From Microbulbifer bruguierae (lineage in GTDB: Bacteria > Pseudomonadota > Gammaproteobacteria > Pseudomonadales > Cellvibrionaceae): a stretch of 64,000 nucleotides of DNA. The notes below the pieces were generated by a model that searched no databases, had not been told where the DNA came from, and saw only the letters and a list, made by a program, of their open reading frames with translations. Made by a program: the position numbers and the translations under genes. The stretch is from assembly GCF_029869925.1 (NCBI RefSeq), contig NZ_CP118605.1, forward strand, positions 2,694,001 through 2,758,000. Reading direction: 5' to 3'. Positions 38,956 to 53,200 of the stretch are shown piece after piece. The number at the start of each line of letters is the position of its first letter. Within the stretch, counting starts at the first letter, position 1.

Positions 38956-39864
38956 ATGGCCGCGAAACGCAAGGGCCTCGGGAAAGGACTTTCCCATCTG
39001 ATCAGCAACAATGCCAGCGAAGCCATCGCGGTGGCTACCGGTGAACGCAACGGCGATATCGCGGAGCGCGTGGATGGTGAGCTGAAAGAGCTACCCATCG
39101 AATTCCTGCAGCGCGGTCGCTACCAGCCGCGCCGAGATTTTCCTCAGGAGTCGCTACAAGAGCTGGCGGATTCGATCCGTGCCCAGGGCATCATGCAGCC
39201 GATCGTGGTGCGCCCGATCGGGCAGCACAAGTACGAAATCATTGCCGGTGAGCGACGCTGGCGAGCTGCCCAGCTGGCGGAACTGGACAAAATCCCGGCT
39301 CTGATACGAGAAGTCCCCGACGAAGCCGCCATCGCCATGGCGCTGATTGAGAATATCCAGCGTGAAGACCTCAATCCGGTCGAGGAAGCGGTGGCGCTCA
39401 AGCGTCTGCAGGACGAGTTTGAATTGACCCAGCAGCAGGTTGCTGAAGCGGTGGGTAAATCCCGTACCGCGGTGACTAACTTGCTGCGCCTGCTGAGCCT
39501 CACCGAAGAGGTGCGAACCTTTCTCGAGCGCGGCGATATCGAGACCGGCCATGCCAAGGCCCTGCTGGGACTCGCCGGCGAAGACCAGAAAGCGGCTGCT
39601 CGCCAGGTGGTTGAACGAGGTCTTACGGTGCGCCAGACCGAGGCCCTGGTGCGCCGCATTCAAGAGCAAGCGGGTAAGCCAGCGGCAGCGAAACCTGCGG
39701 TGGATCCGAATATCCGCCGCCTGAGCGAGCGTCTGGCAGAAAAAATTGGCGTGCCGGTTACCATCGACCACGGCGACAAAGGCGCTGGCAAGCTGGTGCT
39801 CAAGTACACCAGTCTGGATGAACTGGACGGAATTCTCGCCCACCTCGGTTACCGCGAAGACTGA
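38956..39864 (+). CDS. parB: chromosome partitioning protein ParB (Spo0J)
   Basis: A 302-residue parS-binding CTPase. The N-terminal ParA-stimulating segment KRKGLGKGLSHLIS is followed by the ParB nuclease-like CTP-binding domain with YQPRRDF and the GERRWRAAQLA box. The helix-turn-helix region (QQQVAEAVGKSRTAVTNLLRLL) and a C-terminal dimer domain complete it. It follows parA by 18 bases. A hairpin after the stop (GCGCCCAC/GTGGGCGC) may end the parAB transcript. Confidence 0.96.
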   Translation: MAAKRKGLGKGLSHLISNNASEAIAVATGERNGDIAERVDGELKELPIEFLQRGRYQPRRDFPQESLQELADSIRAQGIMQPIVVRPIGQHKYEIIAGERRWRAAQLAELDKIPALIREVPDEAAIAMALIENIQREDLNPVEEAVALKRLQDEFELTQQQVAEAVGKSRTAVTNLLRLLSLTEEVRTFLERGDIETGHAKALLGLAGEDQKAAARQVVERGLTVRQTEALVRRIQEQAGKPAAAKPAVDPNIRRLSERLAEKIGVPVTIDHGDKGAGKLVLKYTSLDELDGILAHLGYRED

Positions 39865-39935
39865 GCGAAACCCCCGGGATTCGTTGCCTTTGCAACGGTT
39901 TCGTCATATCCGCATCAATCCAGTGCACCAAAATG

Positions 39936-39970
39936 GCGCCCACCTCGACAGCAAGTGGGCGCTCACTTTC
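39936..39970 (+). terminator. possible terminator after parB
   Basis: GCGCCCAC (39936-39943) and GTGGGCGC (39955-39962) form a perfect 8-base stem, followed by TCACTTTC. The tail is only pyrimidine-rich. A smaller hairpin CGTTGC/GCAACG precedes it at 39882-39897. Confidence 0.45.
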
Positions 39971-40026
39971 AGGGCTTCCTGCGGCCAAAGCCCGCGAAAG
40001 ACATGGGATCTGACGGGATTTGCCAG

Positions 40027-40055
40027 TTGAATCGGCGGCCCCGTTCCGACATAAT
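40027..40055 (+). promoter_or_regulatory. putative sigma-70 promoter of the atp operon
   Basis: TTGAAT (40027-40032), exactly 17 bases, then CATAAT (40050-40055; 5/6 of the -10 consensus). A palindrome GCCCAAATTTTGGGC follows near the expected transcription start. The atpI start is 55 bases after the -10. Confidence 0.6.
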
Positions 40056-40109
40056 TCGCACGCCCAAATTTTGGGCGGAGATCAAAATCTGGCCGGTCTG
40101 TTCCCGCCT

Positions 40110-40502
40110 ATGCGCAATCCCCCGGTAATCAAGATTTCGCTGATTCAGCTGGCCGTTGTAGTGCTGGTTGCGGTCGCGCTCGACGTGACTCTGGGGCGGA
40201 CGATTGCCCTCTCCGCCCTGCTCGGCAGCCTTCTGTGTGTGCTGCCCAATTTGTATTTCGGTGTGCGCGCCTTTGAGCTTTTGGGGCCGAACCGCGGCAA
40301 GTTACGCGGAGCGCGCGCAAGCCAGCGCGCGGTGGGGAGTTTCTACCGCGCCGAAACCGGCAAGTTCGCTATGACCCTGGTGGGGTTTGCCCTGGTGTTT
40401 ACCATGGTGAAAACCCTGAATCCGGCGGCGCTGTTTATCAGCTACGGCTTGTGCGTGATTTTGCAATGGATTCTCGTGGCGCGCCTGCATACAACGAAGT
40501 AG
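40110..40502 (+). CDS. atpI: ATP synthase subunit I
   Basis: A 130-residue hydrophobic protein with four predicted membrane segments (about 10-28, 33-52, 78-97, 103-122). It is the first gene of the atp cluster. AtpI is known as an accessory factor for c-ring assembly or Mg2+ supply and is not part of the final enzyme. The ATG at 40110 (MRNPPVIKISLIQL) gives the family length; the frame further up to 40020 overlaps the promoter. Sequence conservation is low in this family, so context supports the call. Confidence 0.85.
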   Translation: MRNPPVIKISLIQLAVVVLVAVALDVTLGRTIALSALLGSLLCVLPNLYFGVRAFELLGPNRGKLRGARASQRAVGSFYRAETGKFAMTLVGFALVFTMVKTLNPAALFISYGLCVILQWILVARLHTTK

Positions 40503-40600
40503 CGGCGGCCCCGGAGCCCCTGAAGAGTGGCTGCGTCAGGATAGTGAATGCCGCGCAGGCAGGGGGTTCCAGAAAAGTTTTTAATCTTAGAACGTGTTGA

Positions 40601-41548
<948 letters not shown>

Positions 41549-41594
41549 GGTCGTTCTGCGATTGCCGGAAGAAAAGATTTCGTTCGTACTTTAA

Positions 41595-41897
<303 letters not shown>

Positions 41898-41951
41898 TTC
41901 CCCGTTCCAATTGCCCTTTAACCCATTTTTGAAAGAGCAAGAGGTGTCGGT

Positions 41952-42422
41952 GTGAATATCAACCTGACTCTGATCGGCCAGTCGATCACCTTTCTCGCCT
42001 TTGTATGGTTCTGCTGGAAGTATGTCTGGCCGGCCTTGCTGGGTGTCATGCAGGAACGTGAGCAAAAAATTGCTACCGGTCTGCAGGAAGCCGAGCGCGC
42101 GGAGAAAGATCTTGAACTGGCGCAGCGCAAAGCTGCCGAGCAACTGAAAGAAGCCAAGGCCCAGGCTGCAGAAATCATCGAGGGCGCCAACAAGCGCGCC
42201 AACCAGATCGTTGATGAAGCCAAAGAGGCTGCGCGCAGTGAAGGCGATCGCCTGAAAGCTGCCGCCCAGGCGGAAATCGAACAGGAAGTGAACCGCGCGA
42301 AGGAACAACTTCGCAGTCGAGTCGCTGCCCTGTCTGTTGCCGGCGCCGAGAAAATCCTCTCAGTCAACATCGATGCCAAAGTGCACGATGACATGATCGA
42401 GAAACTGGCAGCCGAGCTGTAA
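41952..42422 (+). CDS. atpF: ATP synthase F0 subunit b
   Basis: A 156-residue peripheral-stalk subunit, as in E. coli. One N-terminal membrane helix (about 5-25, [20 protein letters not shown]) is followed by a long Ala/Glu/Lys coiled coil. The start is GTG at 41952, with GAGG seven bases upstream. It dimerises and binds the delta subunit encoded next. Confidence 0.97.
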   Translation: MNINLTLIGQSITFLAFVWFCWKYVWPALLGVMQEREQKIATGLQEAERAEKDLELAQRKAAEQLKEAKAQAAEIIEGANKRANQIVDEAKEAARSEGDRLKAAAQAEIEQEVNRAKEQLRSRVAALSVAGAEKILSVNIDAKVHDDMIEKLAAEL

Positions 42423-42433
42423 GCGAGGAACCC

Positions 42434-42967
42434 ATGGCGGAACTCAGCACTCTGGCCCGGCCTTACGCAAAAGCGGCTTTTGCCCACGCCCAGCAAGCTT
42501 CCGACCTTTCCGGTTGGAGCCTGGCGTTGGCAACCGCAGCGGCGGTCAGCCAGAACGAAAAAGTTGGCGAGCTGCTGGATAACCCGCAGCTGACCAGTGA
42601 AGTGCGCGCGGAAAAATTCCTGACTGTTTGTGGCGATTTCAACCCGTCGCAACAGAATTTCATCAAGCTGCTGGCGGAAAACCACCGCCTGCCGCTGCTG
42701 TCGGAAATTTCCGTACTGTTCGAAGACCTGAAGGCCCAGGCAGAAGCCACTCTGGAAGTGGAAGTTATCTCTGCCCGCCCGCTCAGCGACGAACAGTCCC
42801 AGCGCCTCACCCAGGCTCTCAGCAAGAAGTTCTCTCGCGAGGTGCACCTGCACAGCGCGGTGGACGAAAGTCTGCTGGGTGGCGCGATCATTCGCGCTGG
42901 CGATACGGTGATCGATGGAACCGTACGCGGTCGACTGGCCAAACTCGCCGAGGCGATGAACTCCTAA
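42434..42967 (+). CDS. atpH: ATP synthase F1 subunit delta
   Basis: A 177-residue protein (E. coli 177) with the family opening [15 protein letters not shown] and closing [29 protein letters not shown]. It joins the peripheral stalk to the top of the alpha/beta hexamer. The gene lies 11 bases after atpF. Confidence 0.97.
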   Translation: MAELSTLARPYAKAAFAHAQQASDLSGWSLALATAAAVSQNEKVGELLDNPQLTSEVRAEKFLTVCGDFNPSQQNFIKLLAENHRLPLLSEISVLFEDLKAQAEATLEVEVISARPLSDEQSQRLTQALSKKFSREVHLHSAVDESLLGGAIIRAGDTVIDGTVRGRLAKLAEAMNS

Positions 42968-43015
42968 ATTATCTTCCCGGCGGGCAGAGCCTGCCGGGAA
43001 ATCGAGGAACAGAGC

Positions 43016-44560
<1,545 letters not shown>

Positions 44561-44569
44561 GTACCCATG

Positions 44570-44620
44570 TGTAGGAGCCTGCTTGCAGGCGAACATTCGC
44601 GAGCAGCAAGGCTCCTGCAG
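44570..44620. repeat. REP-like inverted pair inside the atp operon (atpA-atpG)
   Basis: TGTAGGAGCCTGCTTGCAGG followed by CGAAC, then GCGAGCAGCAAGGCTCCTGC in reverse orientation. The core is the same as in the repeat at 16943-17013 and the single copy at 47442. In a transcript it would form a stem-loop between atpA and atpG. Confidence 0.8.
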
Positions 44621-44649
44621 GTTAACTTCCGGCAAAAAGGTAACTGACT

Positions 44650-46946
<2,297 letters not shown>

Positions 46947-47011
46947 GGCACGCGTGGCGCCCGCAGTATTGCGGGCGCTTCAAGGCAAACAGCTGAGAAT
47001 GAGGTAGCCTT

Positions 47012-47431
47012 ATGGCTATGACAGTACATTGCGACATCGTTAGCGCAGAGGAATCCCTCTTCTCCGGTCTGGTGAAGATGGTGATCGTCAGCGGCGTCGA
47101 AGGGGAACTGGGTATCTCCTACGGTCACGCGCAGCTGCTCACCGCCCTCAAGCCCGGTCCGGTACGCATCATCATGGACAATGGTGATGAAGAGGTGCTG
47201 TTCCTGAGCGGTGGCTATGCCGAAATCCAGCCGAATATGGTGACCATCCTCGCCGACATCGCCGAGCGCGAAATCGACGAAGAAGCAGCCAAGAAGGCGC
47301 GCGAAGAGGCGGAACACGCCCTGCGCAGCGCCCCGGCGGATATCGACTATGTCCGTATCTCCGCGCAACTGGCCGAAGCCGAAGCGCGCCTGCGTACCCT
47401 GCAGGCGATCCGCAAGGCCGCAGGCAAGTAA
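47012..47431 (+). CDS. atpC: ATP synthase F1 subunit epsilon
   Basis: A 139-residue protein (E. coli 139) with the N-terminal beta sandwich (TVHCDIVSAEESLFSG, GELGISYGHAQLLTALKPG) and a two-helix C terminus that inhibits ATP hydrolysis. An in-frame second ATG at 47018 is an alternative start. It ends the operon; a single REP-like sequence and a strong terminator follow. Confidence 0.97.
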   Translation: MAMTVHCDIVSAEESLFSGLVKMVIVSGVEGELGISYGHAQLLTALKPGPVRIIMDNGDEEVLFLSGGYAEIQPNMVTILADIAEREIDEEAAKKAREEAEHALRSAPADIDYVRISAQLAEAEARLRTLQAIRKAAGK

Positions 47432-47441
47432 TACCCTACTC

Positions 47442-47467
47442 TGTAGGTGCCTGCTCGCAGGCGATCG
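47442..47467. repeat. single REP-like sequence after atpC
   Basis: TGTAGGTGCCTGCTCGCAGG followed by CGATCG. It is a one-armed relative of the paired copies at 16943 and 44570. It lies directly before the atp terminator. Confidence 0.7.
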
Positions 47468-47494
47468 AAAAAAGCAGCTTCGGCTGCTTTTTTT
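47468..47494 (+). terminator. Rho-independent terminator of the atp operon
   Basis: AAAAAAGCAGC, loop TTCG, GCTGCTTTTTTT: a perfect stem with an ultrastable UUCG tetraloop and a long T-run. It can act in both directions. Confidence 0.95.
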
Positions 47495-47566
47495 GTGCCC
47501 GTTATTTCATTTCCCCAACGCTGGCGCCATCATAGTTTGGTCAACTGCGGCGTATGAAATGAAACC

Positions 47567-48640
47567 ATGAATAAAATGACAGGCAGTAACGGCGAACCCT
47601 GTATCGGCCTGGCTCTCGGCAGTGGCGCGGCCAAGGGGTTTGCGCATATCGGGGTGCTGAAGGAACTCGACGAAATGGGCATTCGCCCCCAGGTCATCGC
47701 GGGCACATCGATGGGCGCGTTTGTCGGCGCGGCATACTCCGCCGGTTGCCTGGATAAACTCGAACGCTGGGTGCGCCAGCTGGACAACTGGAAAGTGTTC
47801 TCCCTGCTGGATATCAACTGGACCTTGAACGGTGGGGTTATCGGCGGTATCAAACCCTTTCGGGCATTTTTCGAAGGGTTTGATTACGAGAATATCGAGG
47901 ATCTCCCCCTGCCTTTTACTGCTGTCGCCACGGATCTGCACAGTGGCCAGGAAATATGGTTACAGGAGGGCAACTTGCAGGATGCGGTCAGCGCTTCCTG
48001 CTCAATTCCCGGTCTGCTCTCTCCCAAGTCCCTCGCCGGGCGCTGGCTGGTCGATGGGGCGGTGGTAAACCCGGTGCCCGTGGATGTGTGCCGCGCCATG
48101 GGCGCCACGGTGGTGATTGCCGTGGACGTCACCGAAGATGGCCGTCCGAAAATTGATCGCGAACACGGCGAGGTCAAGCGGGTCGTCAGTCAGCGCTCCA
48201 CCTATACCCAGCAATCGGAGCTGGAGCGGGAGAGTGAGGAAATTGCTGAGACGGCGAGCGGGGATAAACTGGATCCGTCTGCCAATCTCCCCCGGCCACC
48301 GGTAAAAGAAAATGCGGAAGACCGCGCCCCGCCGGGCGTATCCGGTTTCAGCCGCCTGATGGAACAGGGCATGGAACAACTGAACCAGATCCGTTCCCGC
48401 CGCGATCACAAGAGCACCCCTCCCGGTATGTTCGACACCATGCGCAAGGCCATGGAAGTACTTGAGCGCCGCCACAAACGTACCCGCATGATGGGGTCAC
48501 CGCCGGACGTACTGATCATGCCCAAGGTGGGCGCCATCAGCGGCACCGATTACGCTCACGCCGCGCAAGCCATCGAAGCCGGCCAGATAGAAACCCGCCG
48601 GCTGCGGACCTGGATCGAGGATATGATTGAACGTGCGTGA
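47567..48640 (+). CDS. patatin-like phospholipase (RssA-type)
   Basis: A 357-residue serine lipid hydrolase. The oxyanion glycine-rich loop GSGAAKGFAHIGVL is at residues 18-31, the nucleophile Ser48 in GTSMG, and the second catalytic residue Asp163 in VDGAVV. There is no signal peptide, as in E. coli RssA. After the catalytic domain comes a charged, probably disordered stretch (about 205-260, rich in Glu, Pro and Arg) and a C-terminal helical part not typical of RssA. The substrate is unknown. It is the first gene of the block that separates atpC from glmU. Confidence 0.88.
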   Translation: MNKMTGSNGEPCIGLALGSGAAKGFAHIGVLKELDEMGIRPQVIAGTSMGAFVGAAYSAGCLDKLERWVRQLDNWKVFSLLDINWTLNGGVIGGIKPFRAFFEGFDYENIEDLPLPFTAVATDLHSGQEIWLQEGNLQDAVSASCSIPGLLSPKSLAGRWLVDGAVVNPVPVDVCRAMGATVVIAVDVTEDGRPKIDREHGEVKRVVSQRSTYTQQSELERESEEIAETASGDKLDPSANLPRPPVKENAEDRAPPGVSGFSRLMEQGMEQLNQIRSRRDHKSTPPGMFDTMRKAMEVLERRHKRTRMMGSPPDVLIMPKVGAISGTDYAHAAQAIEAGQIETRRLRTWIEDMIERA

Positions 48641-48676
48641 CACCCTGAGAACCGGCAATAAACACCGTTGGTGATA

Positions 48677-50176
48677 ATGGAGCATCCATTGAGCAATTAC
48701 GGCAACGGCATGCGGCGTATTTTGCAAACAGGCATGCTGGGAATCATCGCACTGTTCAGTCTGTGCTCCTCTGCCGCCGACTGGTACGAATACCAATCGG
48801 AAAACTTCACCGTCTATTCCGATGTGCCGCAGCACCGGGTCAATAGTCTGATGCGCGACCTGGAGCGCTTCCGCCGTGCCGCCCTCTCCTTTACCGGACA
48901 ACAGGAAATCCCGGAAAACAAAAACCTGAGGGTATTCCACTTCCGCAATTCCGGTGAGTTCGAGAAATTTTCCGGTGACCGCAAGATTGCCGGTCTGTAT
49001 CGGGAAACCTGGGAGGGGCCGATTATCTTTTCCCGCGACGGCGACCACGGTATTTCCGGTTCCGGTCTGATTTTTCACGAATACGTGCATCACCTGATGC
49101 GCGAACGCAGCGGTATGACCTACCCGCGCTGGTACTCCGAGGGCTTTGCGGAATTGCTGGCCAGCGCCGAGTTACGTCAAAAAGAAGTCGTTGTCGGCGG
49201 CCTGCCGGAATGGCGATTGAGCGCCTGGGCGGAAGACGATCCTCTCCCCATCGACCAGCTGCTGGCTCCGCCGCCCCTCTCCGCGCAACACGGCGAGGAC
49301 AACAGTCGCTACTGGAACAACTACTATGCCAGCGCCTGGCTGCTGACGCATTACCTGCAGCTGGGTTACAACGCCGGCAACCCGGATTACCGCAGCGCCA
49401 CGGAAAGTTACCTGAAGGCGGTTGCGGCGGGAGAGGACCCTGCGGAAATCTTCGAGGAGCATTTCGGCAAAGCGATTGCGGAAATACAGCGGGAAATACT
49501 TGCCTACATGCGTGACGATATTCATCGCCACAAACTGAACGTTCCCGAATACAAGTATTCTATTCCCCGTCGCGCGCTCAATAACAATCAACGCCTGTTT
49601 CTTATGGCGAGCGAAGCCACCGATTTTGGCAAACCAAAACTCGCCATGGACTACCTGAAGCAAAGCGACCAGTTTGGCCTGGGCTGGCAGGAAAACCTGA
49701 CGGCGCTCGCTGTCCTGGCAGCCGAGGACAATAACTACAAGCCGGGCGAAGCAGCGCTCAAGGAAATTGGCGAGCACGGACAGATAAGCCACCTTACAGC
49801 GGCCAATCTCGCCCAATTCTACCTGCTGCGGTTGCAGTCTCTGACGGTTACCCGCGAGTGGAATGATGAGTTTTACCAGCAGGCGGTGAAATACGGAAAA
49901 CTCGCCGTGCAGATGGGACCGGACTATTTACCCGGATATCGCACGCTATGGATGGCATATCAGTTGAAAGGTGAAAGCGAAGCGGCGCTGCAGATCATGA
50001 TTGCAGCCCACCAGCAGGAACCCAATCACCTGAATCTGAACGCGGCGATTGGCTTTTATCTTGCCCACCTGGGCAGGAACGCCGTTGCCCGGGAATATCT
50101 CGAGCGGGTGGTTGCCTGGAGCCATTCCGATCAGCTCCGATCCAGTGCGCAGACGCTGTTGCAGCGCACGGAATGA
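48677..50176 (+). CDS. exported zinc metalloprotease-like protein with TPR region
   Basis: About 499 residues. An N-terminal hydrophobic signal (LGIIALFSLCSSAA) is followed by a domain with HEYVHHLM; H134, E135 and H138 form HExxH, and the FAELLA Glu about 20 residues on fits a gluzincin third ligand. The second half (from about 280) is alpha-helical with TPR-like repeats (ALNNNQRLFLMASEA, AALQIMIAAHQQEP). The catalytic part resembles DUF1570-type peptidases. The start is uncertain: ATG at 48677, TTG at 48689 (with GGAG seven bases before) and ATG at 48710 all keep the signal peptide. Substrate unknown. Confidence 0.75.
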   Translation: MEHPLSNYGNGMRRILQTGMLGIIALFSLCSSAADWYEYQSENFTVYSDVPQHRVNSLMRDLERFRRAALSFTGQQEIPENKNLRVFHFRNSGEFEKFSGDRKIAGLYRETWEGPIIFSRDGDHGISGSGLIFHEYVHHLMRERSGMTYPRWYSEGFAELLASAELRQKEVVVGGLPEWRLSAWAEDDPLPIDQLLAPPPLSAQHGEDNSRYWNNYYASAWLLTHYLQLGYNAGNPDYRSATESYLKAVAAGEDPAEIFEEHFGKAIAEIQREILAYMRDDIHRHKLNVPEYKYSIPRRALNNNQRLFLMASEATDFGKPKLAMDYLKQSDQFGLGWQENLTALAVLAAEDNNYKPGEAALKEIGEHGQISHLTAANLAQFYLLRLQSLTVTREWNDEFYQQAVKYGKLAVQMGPDYLPGYRTLWMAYQLKGESEAALQIMIAAHQQEPNHLNLNAAIGFYLAHLGRNAVAREYLERVVAWSHSDQLRSSAQTLLQRTE

Positions 50177-50187
50177 ATTTGGGGATA

Positions 50188-50235
50188 TAAAAAAACCCGC
50201 GGTCTGAGTTTTTCGAATACAGCCGCGGGTTTTCT
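50188..50235. terminator. bidirectional terminator between two convergent genes
   Basis: AAAAAACCCGCGG and CCGCGGGTTTT pair around a loop of about 20 bases. A-run and T-run on both sides serve the metalloprotease gene (plus) and the amidohydrolase gene (minus). Confidence 0.85.
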
Positions 50236-50255
50236 GTTTCAGTCGTCAGGAATAA

Positions 50256-53200
50256 TCAGTGTACCCAGTGGTGGCGCTCCTGCTTCTCCTGAATCGCCTC
50301 CGCGGTGGGAGTTGGCATGGCGCTTACGGGCAAACGCTCGTGGAAGAACGCCAGCCGCTCGTCGCCTTCCACTTCGTTCATGGTCGCGGCGTCGAACACC
50401 TTGCCGTTGATCACGGTGTACTTGATGTTCTCCGATAGGCGCAGATTTTCCAGTGGGTTGCCGTCTACCACAATGATGTCTGCCAGCTTGCCGACTTCCA
50501 GGCTGCCCAGATCCCTGTCCATACCCAGATAGTGGGCACCATCAATAGTGCCGGCGCGGTAGGCTTCCCAGGGGGTAAATCCGCCCTGCTCCATCATCCA
50601 CAGTTCCCAATGGGCGCCGAGGCCCTCGCGCTGGCCATGGGCGCCGATGTGCACAGTGACACCCTTGTCGCGCAGTTGCTTGGCATGTGCGGCGACGCTG
50701 ACATGGTTGTAGTGGTGATCCGGCGCGGTGGGACGGCGGATGGAGCGCGGGTTGACGATAAAGTCCGGGGTAAACCGGGTTAGGCGTTCGTTTTTCCACA
50801 CCTCGGTGCGGTCGTACCAGTACTCCTCACCCCACAGACCGCCATAGGCCACCACGAAGGTTGGTGTATAGCCCACTTCGGTCTGGCTCCACAGCTGTTC
50901 CACATCGGTATAGATATTGGCGATAGGCAGGGAGTGCTCGATGCCGGTATGTCCGTCTACCACCATATTCATATTGTGCTGGTACTTACCGCCACCTTCC
51001 GGCACCACCATGATGCCGTGCTTGCGGCCCGCTTCCAGTACCTGCTGGCGCTGCTCCCTTCTCGGCTGGTTGTAGCTCTTCACTGAAATGGCGCCCATGT
51101 CCTTCAGGCGGCCGACGTGGAACTCAGCATCTTCCAGGCTGTTGATCTTGGCCTTGTAACCCGGACCCTTGGCGCCGTAGAGGATGGTTCCAGTGGAAAA
51201 GATCCGCGGCCCGTTGATGACGCCGGCCTTCTGCATTTCTGCTGCGGAGAAGATTTCACTGCTGTCGTTGGACGGGTCGTGGATGGTCGTTACGCCGAAT
51301 GCCAGGCTGGAATACAGGTTCCAGTTTTGTTGCGGAATGATTTCCTCCCGACCCTGGGCGCCGTGCGCGTGCACGTCCACCAGGCCTGGCAAAACCGTCT
51401 TGCCGGTGACATCGATACGCTGGGTGCCGGCGGGAATGGCGACTTCATCGGCCGCGCCCACCGCCAGGATGCGATTACCGCGGAACAGCACCACGCCGTT
51501 CTCGATCACTTCCCGGGTGTTTTCCGCATCGCGCATGGTGACCACGGTACCGCCGGTGAGCGCCACCAGCTTGTCGCTGTGAGCAAATTTCTGCGGGAAG
51601 CTGAGGTCAATGCCTTCCGCTACCGGTTCCGGCAATTGCTCCGGTGCGCCGATGACAAAACTGAAGGCGTCTTTGAGTTCGCGCGCATAGAGTTTCGGGC
51701 CGTGGGCCCAGCCCAGGGTTTTGCTGTCTGCGGACCAGTGCAGGTTTTCACCGGCGCGTTTGGACACCTGCGAGACGGCCACAGCGCTGGCGTTGGGGCC
51801 GATGGATTCGGACTTGCCAGTGTGCATAAAGGGCGCCACATACGCCTTGAAGTCCTGGGTGAAGGCCACCCAGCGGCCGTCTGGAGACAGGCGGAAAGAG
51901 GTGATTTCCGCACCGTGCAAATGCTCGCGCTCGTCCTTGCCGTTGGTATCAACGCTCTTGAACACGCGCTTGCCACCGTCGGCGTAGTCATACTCGGAGA
52001 AGTAGATGCGGTCGCTGTCCGCACCAAAGTGCGGCTCGTAACCGGACTTGGTGAGGCGGCGCTGCCAGTTGCCATAGGCGTCCGCCAGGTAAACACCGGG
52101 TTCGAGGGAGTACTCCGGGCTCAGCAGATAACCGCCGGTGAAGCGCCGGAAGGTGACGGTTTCACCATCCGGCGAGAAGCCGGGCTCCACATACAGACCG
52201 GGTTCACGGGTGACGGTTTTGCCGCGGCCGTTGCGTGCAGAAACGACACGCACCTGCCCCAGCGATTCATCGTCCCAGGTCACATAGGTGATCTGTTTGC
52301 CATCGCGGGACCAGCTGGGATAGAACTCAAAGTGTTCGTCCTGGCGGGTCAGTCGGCGACGTTCGCCGCTGTTCACGTCCTGAATGTAGATCTTGCCCAG
52401 GGCCTGGAAGGCGATCTGCTTGCCGTCCGGAGACTTCTGCGCCCAGCGGATCATCTTCACATCAAACTGTTCCGGCGCCACATCCACCGGGAAGCGCACC
52501 GCGTTGGCGACTTTTTTCTCGGTCTGGATATGCGCCACGATTTCCCGCGCGCCCTGCTCCAGGCTGCTGCCGTCGGCAGCAATACGCAGGAACTTGCCCT
52601 TGGTCCAGACAATCAGGGACTTGTTGTCTGGCATCCAGTCGTATTGCACGTAGTTGCCGTGCACCCCGAAGATTTCCTGCAGGTCGCGCTCCAGGCCGGT
52701 GTAGATGGGCTCTTCCAGACCGGTGCTCAGGTCCTTGAGGAACAGCGAGGTGTTGAAATCCTGGCGGCGGATAAATGCCAGTTTTTTGCCATCCGGTGAC
52801 GGTACCGGGGCTATGGCGCCACCGGGGCCGGTGATGAACGTCTCTTCCTTGCCATCCTGCAGATCGTAGCGGTTGATGGCGAAGATCTGTTGTGTGGAGT
52901 TTTTGTTGTACTCCCAGCGGGTGCCCGGCGTGGTATCGATGGCGTAGTAGATGTAACGCCCGTCCGGAGAGAAAGCGGCGTCGGAGATGTTTTTCTGGGC
53001 GCTGTCGCCGCCCAGACGCGCCTTGATCTGGCGTCCTTCACCACCGCCGTAGTGATACATCCAGATCTCCCCGGCGGGGATGCTGCGACCGGACATGAAA
53101 CCCTTGCGCGCCACCAGATACTGGCCGTCCGGGCTGAAATTCGGACCGTGCACCAGGTTTTCTTTCTCGGTGGTCAGCTGGCGCAGGTTTTCGCCATTGC

